Shown here: positions 16,370 to 24,897 of the stretch, piece after piece
Layout of the letters: every line of letters begins with the position of its first letter
Numbering within the stretch: position 1 is the first letter of the stretch
Position numbers and translations under genes: made by a program
Assembly: GCA_964506245.1 (NCBI GenBank)
Contig: CAZDKK010000043.1
Coordinates: forward strand, 1 to 41,369
Direction of reading: 5' to 3'
From: CAZDKK01 sp964506245
Lineage (GTDB): Bacteria; Eisenbacteria; RBG-16-71-46; CAIMUX01; WJJG01
Length of the DNA: 41,369 nucleotides
Notes under the pieces: generated by a model
Told to the model about the DNA's origin: nothing
Seen by the model: only the letters and a program-made list of their open reading frames with translations
Databases searched by the model: none

Positions 16370-18802
16370 ATGAAACCGCCCTTGCCACTCCGGTGTCTGT
16401 TCACCCTCGCTGTCGTGGCCTTGACCGGCATCGCCTTCGCCTGGGCCGTCGGGACCGACCTCGGGCGAGCGGATGCGGTCGCTGCAGGCGCAGCCGGCGC
16501 CGGTAAGCCGTCGATGCCGCCCGCATCCCAGCCCGTGCGCGTCCCGTGCGACCTCGGACCGGTTGCCGTCGACTGGGACTTCTCGATCGGCGACCAAGGC
16601 TTCACCACCATCGATTGCGACAACGGTGGCCTGCCCGTGTGGGAATGGGGCGCGGCCAGCTCCATCCCGGGGGCCCCGGCCCACGTCTGGGGCACAGTCC
16701 TGACCGGCGATTACCCCAACGACGCCGGCCAGGGGTTGGTCTCGCCGCGCTGGACCGTGGATGAATCGAGCTGGCTGGTGGAGGTGTGGCACTACTTCGA
16801 CATCGAGTCGGACTACGACGGCTGCAATCTGAGCGTGCAGCCCGGTGGCTACCTGTGGGAGCCCATGGGGGGCTACACGATCCCCGCGATCTCCACGGAT
16901 CCTTACTACTACGCCTGGTGCGTCGACGGCGAGCCGGGCTGGACCGGGTCGAGCGGCGGCTGGCGGGTCGACTGCTTCGACGTCTCCGAGTTCATGCACC
17001 AGCAGATTGCGATCGAGTTCGACTTCGGCTCGGACGCGAGCGTGACCGCGCCCGGGTGGTACATCTCGCGCGTGCGGATCGGCGCGCCCGGGCCCCCGAG
17101 CGCCGCCTGCTGCAACCGCCAGACTGGCGAGTGCTTCTTGGTGCCAGAGGAGCAGTGCGCGGAGATGGGCGGCGACTGGTATCCCCAGTGGCTGAGCTGC
17201 GATCCCAATCCCTGCCCGCCGCCGGTCGCCTACCGGCCGACCCTCAAGATCGGCCCCTGGTTCGCGGCCGAGCCATGGCACAACTGGGTCGCGGCCGACT
17301 CGATCCCGCTGCGGGTGAGCTTCGATACGCCTCCCTGGGAGCCGATCGAGTTCGTCGCGTTCTACTACGACTCCGCCGGAACGTGGAAGCTCCTGGGCGT
17401 GGACGACAACGGCACCGAACCCTGGTTCGACACCCTGGGCGGCGCGGAGCCGATCGGCGGCGGCTGGTCGATGGTCGCCGTCACACCCCTCCCGATCCCG
17501 CAGCCCGTCATGACCTTCCGCGCGGTCGCCCACACGGCCCTGCGCCGCGAGATCGTGGCCGAGGGGACGTGCGCGGTCGATCCCGCGCCCCCGTCCCTCG
17601 GTCAGGTCCAGATGGAGGACTGGACCGTGGTGGAAGACGACACGGTCGGCGTGCGCATCGATCCCGGGGGGACCGTGGTCGACTCGGTCATCGTGTGGAT
17701 CGGGCGGATGTCCGACACCTACGTGAAGAACGTGCCGGGTCTCAATCAGCACGAGCACTCCTCGACCCACTGCGTGCCGACGGCGACCGCCCAGTGCCTC
17801 AAGTACTTCGAGGCCGCGCTCGGAGACTCCGAGATCACCGGCGAACTGGACAGCTTCTGGCTGGTGGAATCGCTGGCCGTTCGCATGGCGACCAATCAGG
17901 GTCCCCAGGCGGGAACGTATCTCAGCGACTGGATCGGGGGCCTGGCCGGCTGGCTTGCTCAGCACGGCCCCCGGTACACCTTCCGGTCGCGCTGGCACTT
18001 CGATGAAGCGGGCTCGACCTGGAGCCGGCGCGACTGGGCGCGCATCCGCAACGAGCTCGAGCGCTGCCAGGATGTGCTCCTGGGCATCTTCTGGGAAACG
18101 CCCACGGGCTATCACGGTGGCCACGCGATCACGATGGACACCATCGTCAACGAGCCGCTCCCCGGCGGGCAGATCCTGATCGGCTTCAAGGACCCCTGGA
18201 CCGCGTCGACCGAGTGGGGCGCGCTCGACCCCGAGACGGGGCGCATCACGGACATGACCGGCGCCGGCGGCGGGGGCGCGGCCCGGATCGGCGCCACGCT
18301 CCTCGTCTGCCCGCGGGAGGCAGACCCCGGCGGCGGCGGACCGGGCGTTCCCGTCTACCACGGGCCGAACCTGTGGCCCGAGCCCATTCGCGTGCCCCTG
18401 CCGGAACCGGGGCCCTATTTCCTCCACGTGGTGCTCGTCAACATGAGCGGTCACGCCCACCGGACGACCCGGATCGTCGTGTCGCAGCCGACCGGTGCCG
18501 TGGAGCACGAGCCTCTGCTGCCGGCGACCCTGGCCCTCGGTCCGTGCACGCCGAACCCGTTCTGGACGTCGACCCGGATCGCCTACAGCCTCCCCGCGCC
18601 GCAGCGCGTGACGGTTGCGATCCACGACGTGGTCGGCCGCCGCGTGCGGACGCTCGTGGACGGCGACGTCGCGGCGGGCTTCCACACGGTCACCTGGAAT
18701 GGCCGCGACGATCGGAATCGGCCGGTGGCGACGGGCATCTACTGCGCGACGATGACAACCAAGGGCTATCGCGGGACCGCGCGACTGGTCGTGTTGAGGT
18801 AG
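16370..18802 (+). CDS. secreted multidomain protein with C39-like cysteine protease domain and FlgD-like C-terminal tail
   Basis: This 810-residue exported protein starts with a signal peptide (LFTLAVVALTGIAFAWA). A jelly-roll/MAM-like region (about 65-240) resembling those of immune-inhibitor-A-type proteases follows, then a Cys-rich module (CCNRQTGECF to CDPNPC, about 245-285). Residues about 455-640 look like a papain-fold C39-type peptidase: THCVPTATAQC with probable nucleophile C468, YHGGHAITM with H585, and FKDPW with D608. The last 80 residues are a FlgD-like Ig domain (LGPCTPNPFWTSTRIAYSLP to GIYCATM). In FCB-group bacteria this acts as a secretion-sorting or anchoring tail. The ATG at 16370 has GGGAGGGA 7 bases upstream. 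It is monocistronic and convergent with the kinase gene. Substrate is unknown; the protease role is inferred from the triad spacing. Confidence 0.78.
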   Translation: MKPPLPLRCLFTLAVVALTGIAFAWAVGTDLGRADAVAAGAAGAGKPSMPPASQPVRVPCDLGPVAVDWDFSIGDQGFTTIDCDNGGLPVWEWGAASSIPGAPAHVWGTVLTGDYPNDAGQGLVSPRWTVDESSWLVEVWHYFDIESDYDGCNLSVQPGGYLWEPMGGYTIPAISTDPYYYAWCVDGEPGWTGSSGGWRVDCFDVSEFMHQQIAIEFDFGSDASVTAPGWYISRVRIGAPGPPSAACCNRQTGECFLVPEEQCAEMGGDWYPQWLSCDPNPCPPPVAYRPTLKIGPWFAAEPWHNWVAADSIPLRVSFDTPPWEPIEFVAFYYDSAGTWKLLGVDDNGTEPWFDTLGGAEPIGGGWSMVAVTPLPIPQPVMTFRAVAHTALRREIVAEGTCAVDPAPPSLGQVQMEDWTVVEDDTVGVRIDPGGTVVDSVIVWIGRMSDTYVKNVPGLNQHEHSSTHCVPTATAQCLKYFEAALGDSEITGELDSFWLVESLAVRMATNQGPQAGTYLSDWIGGLAGWLAQHGPRYTFRSRWHFDEAGSTWSRRDWARIRNELERCQDVLLGIFWETPTGYHGGHAITMDTIVNEPLPGGQILIGFKDPWTASTEWGALDPETGRITDMTGAGGGGAARIGATLLVCPREADPGGGGPGVPVYHGPNLWPEPIRVPLPEPGPYFLHVVLVNMSGHAHRTTRIVVSQPTGAVEHEPLLPATLALGPCTPNPFWTSTRIAYSLPAPQRVTVAIHDVVGRRVRTLVDGDVAAGFHTVTWNGRDDRNRPVATGIYCATMTTKGYRGTARLVVLR

Positions 18803-18817
18803 CGCCCCTCGCGGGAA

Positions 18818-21544
18818 TCACTCGGCGGTGTCGCCGAGGCGGGCCTCCTCGCCGGAGGCGACTCGCCGATCCAACTCCGCGAGCTGCGCCCGGTACGGCG
18901 CCAGCCGTTCCGGGCGGTCCCAGGCCTCGTACAGCGCCAGCGTGCGCTCCAGCGCCCGGCGCTTCTCGAGCGCCGGCGCCGCCGGAGAGGCCATGAGCGC
19001 CTCGCTGCTGGACACGAGCAGCGACTCGGCCCGCGCATACTGCCGGCGCGCGGCCAGACAGGCCCCGAGCAGGTTCCGCGTGAGCGCGATCTTCCAGTCG
19101 CCCGGCTCCAGCGCCGCCTGCTGGATGCCGAGGCACTCGTCGAGGAGCGGCTCGGCCTGCCCCGCGGCGCCGCGGTCGAGCATCACCGAGGCCAGACCGA
19201 GGAGGGAGCTGGCCACACGCGGGTGCCGATCGCCCAGGAGCTTGCGCCGCATGGCGAGCCCCTCGCGGTACACTTCCTCAGCCTCGGCCCACTTGCCCTG
19301 GGCCTGGAGGATGAGCCCCAGGTTGTTGAGGTTCGTTGCGACCAACGGGTGCTCGGGGCCCAGGACCTTGCGGCTCATCGCGAGCGCCTCGCGGCAGGCC
19401 TTCTCGGCCTCGGCGTACCGGCCCAGGCTCCGCAGCAGGGTCGCGTGGTTGTTGAGGACGCTGGCCACGAACCGGTGCTCCGCGCCGAGCGCTACCCGCC
19501 CGCGCTCGATCGCCTGTCGGAAGAGCGGCTCGGCTTCCGTGTAGCGCCCCTGGTCCTTCAGGAGCGAGGCGAGGTTGTTCAGAGCGTAGGCCACGTTGGG
19601 GTGATTGGGATCGTAGACCTTCTCGGCGATTTCCAGCGCCTCGCGCATCAGGGGCTCCGCCTCGGCCAGCTTGCCCTGGGATTTGAGCAACGTGGCCAGG
19701 TTGTTCAAGCTGCCGGCGACGTCGGGATGCTCCGGGCCGAGCACCTGGCGGCGGATCGCGAGGGCTTCGCGCAGGAGGGGCTCGGCCTCCGCGGACTTGC
19801 CTTCCGCTTGGAGCAGCTGCGCCAGGTTGTTCAAGCTGAGGGCCACATCGGGGTGCTCGTCACCCAGGAGCTTGCGGCGCATGGCCAGGGCCTCGCGGCA
19901 CAGCGGCTCGGCCTCCGCCGGGCGGCCTTCGGCCCTGAGCAGCTGCGCGAGGTTGTCCAGGGCGTTGGCCACCTCGGGATGCTCCGCCCCGCGAAGGCGG
20001 CGCACCGTCGCGAGGGAGGCGCGCAGCAGGGGCTCCGCCGCCGGATAGTCGCCCCTCTTCCACAGCAGCGCCGCGAGGTCGTTCTGGCTGGCGGCCACCT
20101 CCGCGTTCCCGGCCCCGAGAGCTTCCTCCCGCAAGGTCAGCGCGCCGCGCAGGTGGGCCTCGGCCGCGTCGTACAGCCCCAGGGCCATGTAGGCGTTCCC
20201 GATCGTGCCCTGCACCGCGGCCTGGACCTCCGGCTCCCCTCCCGGGCCCTGCCGGACACGATTCGAGGCGGCATCCAGTACCTCGCGCACCGTGACCTCT
20301 CGCCCCTGTGCCTGATCGGGCTCGGCCGACGCCAGCATGTCCTGGAGGAAGGTCGTCACCTCGGTTGCCTTGCGCGCCTCGCGCTCGGCATGCAGCCTTT
20401 CGCGCCGCTGGATCCCGAACATCACCGCCATCGTCACCGCGAAACCGGCCAGGAAGAGGACCATCACCGCGGCAAACGCAACGGCGGTCTTGTGACGCAC
20501 CACGTACTTGCGCAGCACGTAGGTCGCGCTCGGCGGGTGGGCGAGAATCGGCAGATCGGCGAGGTACCGTTCTATTTCCTCTCCCAGCGCGCTGGCGCTC
20601 TGGTAACGGCGCGCCGGCTCCTTCTCGAGCGCTTTCAGGACGATCGTCTCCAGGTCCCCGCGCAGCGCGGGCACGATTCGGCTCGGCCGGCGCGGCTCCT
20701 CTTCACAGATGACGCGCACGGCCTCCGGCAGCGCCCCGCGCGGGATCTCGTACGGCAGCCGCCCCGTGAGCAGCTCGTAGAGGATCACACCCAGCGCGTA
20801 GACGTCACTGCGCAGGTCGATCTCCTCGGTGTCTCCGCGGGCCTGCTCCGGACTCATGTAGGCCAGCGTCCCGGCGATCCTGCCCGCGTCCGTCATCAGC
20901 GCGGTGGCGCCGGCGTCGGTGTCGGCGATGCGCGCCAGACCGAAGTCGAGAAGCTTGATCTGGGCCTCGGCCTGCGGGGCTCGCGCCGCACGGGACCCAG
21001 CCGCGTCCGGGTCTTCGCCGGGGGCAGGCAGGACGAAGATGTTGGCCGGCTTCAGGTCGCGGTGGATGACCCCGCGCTGGTGGGCGTAGGCGATCGCCGC
21101 GCAAATCTGGAGGAACAGCCGCAGGCGCGCGCGCACGTCCGCGACCGGGTGGCGGCACAGGTGCTCGTGGAGCGGGAGGCCCTGCACCAGCTCCATCGTG
21201 AAGAACTGCCGCCCCTCGCCGGTGTGGCCGGCCTCGTAGATCGCGGCGATGCTCGGGTGCTTGAGGCGTGCCAGCGTCTGGATCTCGCGCCGGAAGAGGC
21301 GGGCCTGGTACTCGTCGGCGTAGGCACCGCCGCGGATGACCTTCAGCGCCACGGTCCGGCGGGGGCTCGGCTGCTCGGCCTCGTAGACAACGCCCATGCC
21401 CCCTTCGCCGATCTTGCGCACGATGCGGTAGCCGGCGATGGCGCGGGGCAGCTCGGCCGCCGCAGATCCTCCCCCGCGCGGGCCAGACGCCGCGGGCACC
21501 TCGGTCGGTCGGTCCGCGGCAGTGTCGGATGGATCTTCTCTCAT
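18818..21544 (-). CDS. transmembrane Ser/Thr protein kinase with C-terminal TPR array
   Basis: This 908-residue protein carries a complete Hanks-type kinase domain (about residues 38-330). It has the glycine loop GEGGMGVV, VALKVI with the ATP lysine K68, HRDLKPAN (161-168), DFG (200-202) and MSPEQ in the activation segment. A single membrane helix (about 353-377) follows. The rest is about ten tetratricopeptide repeats of the 42-residue kinesin-light-chain type (about 440-850; recurring NNLA.LL...G and AEPL.REAL). The kinase is cytoplasmic and the TPR array should lie outside the membrane, where it could bind partner proteins. The ATG at 21544 is divergent from the secreted repeat protein gene at 21859, so the two may be co-regulated. 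The repeats make this stretch prone to misassembly, but all are in frame. Confidence 0.9.
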   Translation of the reverse strand: MREDPSDTAADRPTEVPAASGPRGGGSAAAELPRAIAGYRIVRKIGEGGMGVVYEAEQPSPRRTVALKVIRGGAYADEYQARLFRREIQTLARLKHPSIAAIYEAGHTGEGRQFFTMELVQGLPLHEHLCRHPVADVRARLRLFLQICAAIAYAHQRGVIHRDLKPANIFVLPAPGEDPDAAGSRAARAPQAEAQIKLLDFGLARIADTDAGATALMTDAGRIAGTLAYMSPEQARGDTEEIDLRSDVYALGVILYELLTGRLPYEIPRGALPEAVRVICEEEPRRPSRIVPALRGDLETIVLKALEKEPARRYQSASALGEEIERYLADLPILAHPPSATYVLRKYVVRHKTAVAFAAVMVLFLAGFAVTMAVMFGIQRRERLHAEREARKATEVTTFLQDMLASAEPDQAQGREVTVREVLDAASNRVRQGPGGEPEVQAAVQGTIGNAYMALGLYDAAEAHLRGALTLREEALGAGNAEVAASQNDLAALLWKRGDYPAAEPLLRASLATVRRLRGAEHPEVANALDNLAQLLRAEGRPAEAEPLCREALAMRRKLLGDEHPDVALSLNNLAQLLQAEGKSAEAEPLLREALAIRRQVLGPEHPDVAGSLNNLATLLKSQGKLAEAEPLMREALEIAEKVYDPNHPNVAYALNNLASLLKDQGRYTEAEPLFRQAIERGRVALGAEHRFVASVLNNHATLLRSLGRYAEAEKACREALAMSRKVLGPEHPLVATNLNNLGLILQAQGKWAEAEEVYREGLAMRRKLLGDRHPRVASSLLGLASVMLDRGAAGQAEPLLDECLGIQQAALEPGDWKIALTRNLLGACLAARRQYARAESLLVSSSEALMASPAAPALEKRRALERTLALYEAWDRPERLAPYRAQLAELDRRVASGEEARLGDTAE

Positions 21545-21858
21545 CGAGTCGCCGCCTTTCGCGGGATCGGGCGCCGGCGACGGTTCCGCTCGTTGACACC
21601 GACCTCTTCGCCGCGCTCACCACGGAGCGTGGGGTCCCCGATGAGGCTACTGCGCCCCCGCAGGCCGTTCAAGCCGCCGCACCGCGGACTGCCGCGCCGC
21701 GGACCCCGTCGCGGCTCGGCTGCTGCGCGCCGTCTGACGCCGCGGTCACGCGGCATCGGGGCATAGGCGAATCCAGCCTTGACCGCCGCCGCCGGCCCAT
21801 GTCTCCTGACAGTCGGCTGCGCCGCTCTCCGATCCACGTCACAGAAGGGGGAATGCCC
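21545..21858. other. intergenic region between divergent kinase and repeat-protein genes
   Basis: This is about 310 bases of GC-rich spacer. TTGACC at 21779-21784 could be a -35 box for the plus-strand gene, but no good -10 box lies at the right distance. No RNA gene or convincing operator was found. Confidence 0.5.
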
Positions 21859-24015
21859 ATGGGACGCGTGTCGATGGCTGTGCTGATGATGACGGCCTGC
21901 GCCTGGGCCGGGACGGCCGTGTCGGCCCAGGGATCCTCCCCGTTGCCGCCGGCACCCACACCTGCGCCCGACGCCGTCGATGATGCCCTCGCCCTCGCAG
22001 GGCTCACCCGTGCCGACCTCGGCTGGGAAGCCCGCGGCTGGTGGGAGCGCTATCCCGAGCAGATCCCGTACAAGCTGCGCCACTTCGACGATCTGTGCGC
22101 GGAACCGCTGGCGATTGTGCCCTTCGTCCGGGACATGGGGGGCACGCTCCGGCTCACTCTCGCGCCCGAGGTCGTGGCCGGCCAGAAGGGCGAGCGCGGG
22201 GCCGGTGCGCTCTACCGCGCGGTGCACGACCTGGGGGTGAACAAGCGCTACGGCGCGACCCGGCCCTACTCCGCGAACCTCACGGCCGTGCCCACGCCGC
22301 TCGACGTCGCGCTGCTCGAATGCTGGCGCGCGGAGGGACGCGCGACGAAGTTCGTCACCTTCGGGGAGGAGTCCCCCTACCCGCTCATCGCCCGGGATCT
22401 CGCCGCCGCCTGTGCGGGGCTGCCGGCCGATGTGAGCGGCGTGCTCGGCCAGCTCGTCCTCAACCTCCTCGACGCGCGCCGCTGGGCGCAGCTCGCCTTC
22501 CGCAACGTCGACTTGGAGACCCGCACGCGCATCGCCACGCGGCTCGACCTCGGGGCGGAAGAGACCGACGCGCTGGAGTACGAGCCGGCGATGGACGACG
22601 CCGCGCGCGTCTGGGACGAGGCGAGCCTCTGGTACGCGGGCTTGAAGACCGTCGAGGCCCTCGACCTCGCGCGCCTCGCGCTGGCCGAGCCCGTGGCGCG
22701 GTCGCGCGGCGCGCTGGACGCCCTGCGGATCGCCGTCGACACGCCCGCCGGTCTCGTGCTCGTGGACGGCACCGGCGACGGCGAGATCGACGTCTCGAGC
22801 CGGGGCGCGCTCCTCGTCGCCGACCTGGGCGGCGATGACGGCTACAGCGGCCCCGTCGCCGGCTCCGGTCCAACGACCCCGCTCGCCGCGGCGCTCGATC
22901 TCGGCGGGAACGACACCTACACAGCGACCGACGGCGCGCTGGGCGCGGGCGTGACCGGGATCGGCGTGCTCCTCGACACGGCGGGCAGCGACACCTACAG
23001 CGCCCATACGCTCGGCGAGGGCGCCGGCCACTTCGGCCTGGGCGCGCTTCTCGATCTCGCGGGCGACGACCGCTACGAGCTGCGGTACAGCGGGCAGGGC
23101 GCTGGCTTCTTCGGCATCGGCCTCCTGATCGATCTGTCCGGCAACGATGGCTACACGCTCTGGAGCGATGGCCAGGGCTTCGGGGGCGTCGCAGGCGTGG
23201 GGGTCCTCGCGGACCGCGCGGGAGATGACGCCTACCTGGCCGTGCCCGATCCGGCCGTGACCGGCCGGCCGTCGTACCACACCGAGGGCAAGATCTCCGT
23301 GAGCGATGCGCAGGGCTGCGCGATGGGCCGCCGGGGTGACGGCGCCGACGGTCACTCGTGGGCCGGCGGCGTCGGCGCCCTGCTGGACGCCGAGGGCGAT
23401 GATCGCTACACGGCGGGCAACTGGGCCCAGGGGTGCGGCTATTGGTTCGGCACCGGGATGGTCTGGGACGGCGCGGGCAACGACGAGTACCGCGCCAACG
23501 GCTGGGCCTCCGCCTCGGGCGCGCACTTCTGCATCGGCGCAGTGATCGATGAGGCCGGCGACGATCTGCACGCGGTTGCGCAGAACTGGGGCCCAGCCTT
23601 CGGACACGACTTCACCGTGGCGCTCCTGCTCGACGGCGCGGGCAGCGACCGGTACGAGTGCGGCGGCGAGGGTGTCGGCCACTCGATCAACCGCAGCGTG
23701 GCCCTCTGTCTCGAGGGCGGCGGCGATGACACTTACGTGTTCAAGACCGAGGGGAAACACCCGGGCCTGACCAACTTCGACGCGCGCTTCCTCGACCGGC
23801 GCGGCGCGTCCATCTACTGGACCGAGCCGACCTCGGTCGGCCTCTTCCTCGATGTGGCCGGCGAGGACGCCTACCCGGCAGGCTTCGGCAACAGCTCGAC
23901 CTGGACCGACGATCCGGACAGTGACAACGCGCGCGCCCGCAACCGGGGCATCTTCGTCGACCGCCCCGCGGGTGCGATCGATCTCGATCGGCCCCACGGA
24001 GGGCACCGGCGATGA
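21859..24015 (+). CDS. secreted protein with about twelve LLDxAGxDxY solenoid-like repeats
   Basis: This protein of about 718 residues begins with a signal peptide (MGRVSMAVLMMTACAWAGTAVSA). The N-terminal domain (about 30-310) is mixed helical with no recognised family. From about 315 to 675 it consists of roughly twelve repeats of 26-27 residues with the pattern [IV]G[AV]LLDxAG[DNS]DxY followed by a Gly-rich GQGxG turn. Examples are IGVLLDTAGSDTYSAH, LGALLDLAGDDRYELR and VALLLDGAGSDRYECG. One repeat is interrupted by an insert (about 460-495). The Asp/Asn-rich turns suggest calcium binding in a beta-solenoid. This is inference; I know no named family with this exact repeat. ATG 21859 has a well-placed AAGGGGGA; ATG 21853 is an alternative. 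The stop overlaps the methyltransferase start (ATGA), so the two are coupled. Confidence 0.72.
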   Translation: MGRVSMAVLMMTACAWAGTAVSAQGSSPLPPAPTPAPDAVDDALALAGLTRADLGWEARGWWERYPEQIPYKLRHFDDLCAEPLAIVPFVRDMGGTLRLTLAPEVVAGQKGERGAGALYRAVHDLGVNKRYGATRPYSANLTAVPTPLDVALLECWRAEGRATKFVTFGEESPYPLIARDLAAACAGLPADVSGVLGQLVLNLLDARRWAQLAFRNVDLETRTRIATRLDLGAEETDALEYEPAMDDAARVWDEASLWYAGLKTVEALDLARLALAEPVARSRGALDALRIAVDTPAGLVLVDGTGDGEIDVSSRGALLVADLGGDDGYSGPVAGSGPTTPLAAALDLGGNDTYTATDGALGAGVTGIGVLLDTAGSDTYSAHTLGEGAGHFGLGALLDLAGDDRYELRYSGQGAGFFGIGLLIDLSGNDGYTLWSDGQGFGGVAGVGVLADRAGDDAYLAVPDPAVTGRPSYHTEGKISVSDAQGCAMGRRGDGADGHSWAGGVGALLDAEGDDRYTAGNWAQGCGYWFGTGMVWDGAGNDEYRANGWASASGAHFCIGAVIDEAGDDLHAVAQNWGPAFGHDFTVALLLDGAGSDRYECGGEGVGHSINRSVALCLEGGGDDTYVFKTEGKHPGLTNFDARFLDRRGASIYWTEPTSVGLFLDVAGEDAYPAGFGNSSTWTDDPDSDNARARNRGIFVDRPAGAIDLDRPHGGHRR
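22801..23886 (+). repeat. protein-level tandem repeats (about 78-81 bases per unit)
   Basis: Within the secreted protein gene about twelve imperfect units encode the [IV]GxLLDxAGxDxY pattern. DNA identity between units is low, so they are old coding repeats rather than recent duplications. One spacer of about 105 bases (near 23236-23350) breaks the array. Confidence 0.7.
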
Positions 24016-24872
24016 GCGGCCCGACCGATCGATTCGAACACGTCGCCGCCAGCTATGACCGCTGGATCGGCTGGGGGTCGCGCCTCGCGCGGGAGCTGCC
24101 CTTCTTGCTCGCGAGTCTGCCGCGACCCACGAGCGCCGGAGCGTCCAACCAAGTCGGTCTTCTCGACGTCGGCTGCGGCACGGGGACCCATGCGATCGCC
24201 CTGGCCTCCGCCGGCTACGCCGTCACCGGCCTCGACACCTCGCCCGCGATGCTCGACGAAGCCCGCCGCGCCGAGGCCCGCGCGCGCGCGGAAGGCCGCC
24301 TGCGCACCGAGGCTGCCCTGCGCTGGGAGCAGGCCGACATCACCAACCCCGCGAGCCTCCCGGGCCGGGCCTATCAGGGCGTGATGGCGATCGGCAACAG
24401 CCTGTTGGCGCTCGGCGATGAGGAGGCCGTGATGCGGGGCCTGGACGCGATGATTCGCCTCGTTGCGCCGGGAGGTGTGCTCATCCTCCAGTACTTGAAC
24501 GGCACGCGCATCCGCCGCCACGGGCGTCTGGCTGTGAAAGCTGGCGAGCCCGGGGCCGGCGCCGCGGAGCCGAACGGCTCCCCGGGTCCCGCCGGAACAG
24601 CGGCGGTCGGCGGGGTGCCGGAGATCTGGCTGCGCCATCACTTCGAAGCCGGCGGCGGCCTCCACTTCCACTCCTATGTCCTGCGCCGGCAGGAAGGCGT
24701 GTGGAAGGCCGAGGTGCACCGCGAGCTGCTCGTGGATCTGCCGCCCGAGCGGATCCTGCCCGCGCTGGCACCGCTCTTCGCGCGCGTGGAGATCCTCGAC
24801 GGGTTGAGCGAGCGCCGGTTCTCCGCGGAGGAGTCCGACGCGGCCGGCATCCGCGCGACGGATCGACGCTGA
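24012..24872 (+). CDS. class I SAM-dependent methyltransferase
   Basis: This 286-residue cytoplasmic protein has a Rossmann-like methyltransferase core. Motif I is LLDVGCGTG (about 50-58), the acidic residue after strand 2 is in GLDTSPAMLDEA, and a WEQADI motif and an APGGVLILQYLN strand follow. The overall pattern is like glycine/sarcosine N-methyltransferase relatives, but the substrate cannot be told. It overlaps the repeat-protein gene by four bases (ATGA) and is therefore translationally coupled to an exported protein, an odd pairing. An Ala/Gly/Pro-rich segment near 180-200 is probably a loop. The gene converges on the EEP-family gene with 25 bases between. Confidence 0.85.
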   Translation: MSGPTDRFEHVAASYDRWIGWGSRLARELPFLLASLPRPTSAGASNQVGLLDVGCGTGTHAIALASAGYAVTGLDTSPAMLDEARRAEARARAEGRLRTEAALRWEQADITNPASLPGRAYQGVMAIGNSLLALGDEEAVMRGLDAMIRLVAPGGVLILQYLNGTRIRRHGRLAVKAGEPGAGAAEPNGSPGPAGTAAVGGVPEIWLRHHFEAGGGLHFHSYVLRRQEGVWKAEVHRELLVDLPPERILPALAPLFARVEILDGLSERRFSAEESDAAGIRATDRR

Positions 24873-24897
24873 CCCCGACCCCGCGGCGGCGCCAGGT

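Noticed and set aside
16094..18685. Long minus-strand open frame opposite the secreted C39-like protease
   Set aside because: The opposite strand has a signal peptide, catalytic motifs, RBS and promoter. The antisense translation is His/Arg/Asp-rich without any domain.
18818..20250. Repeated DNA in the kinase gene as a CRISPR or tandem repeat
   Set aside because: The periodicity is 126 bases with diverged sequence and encodes TPR units in frame.
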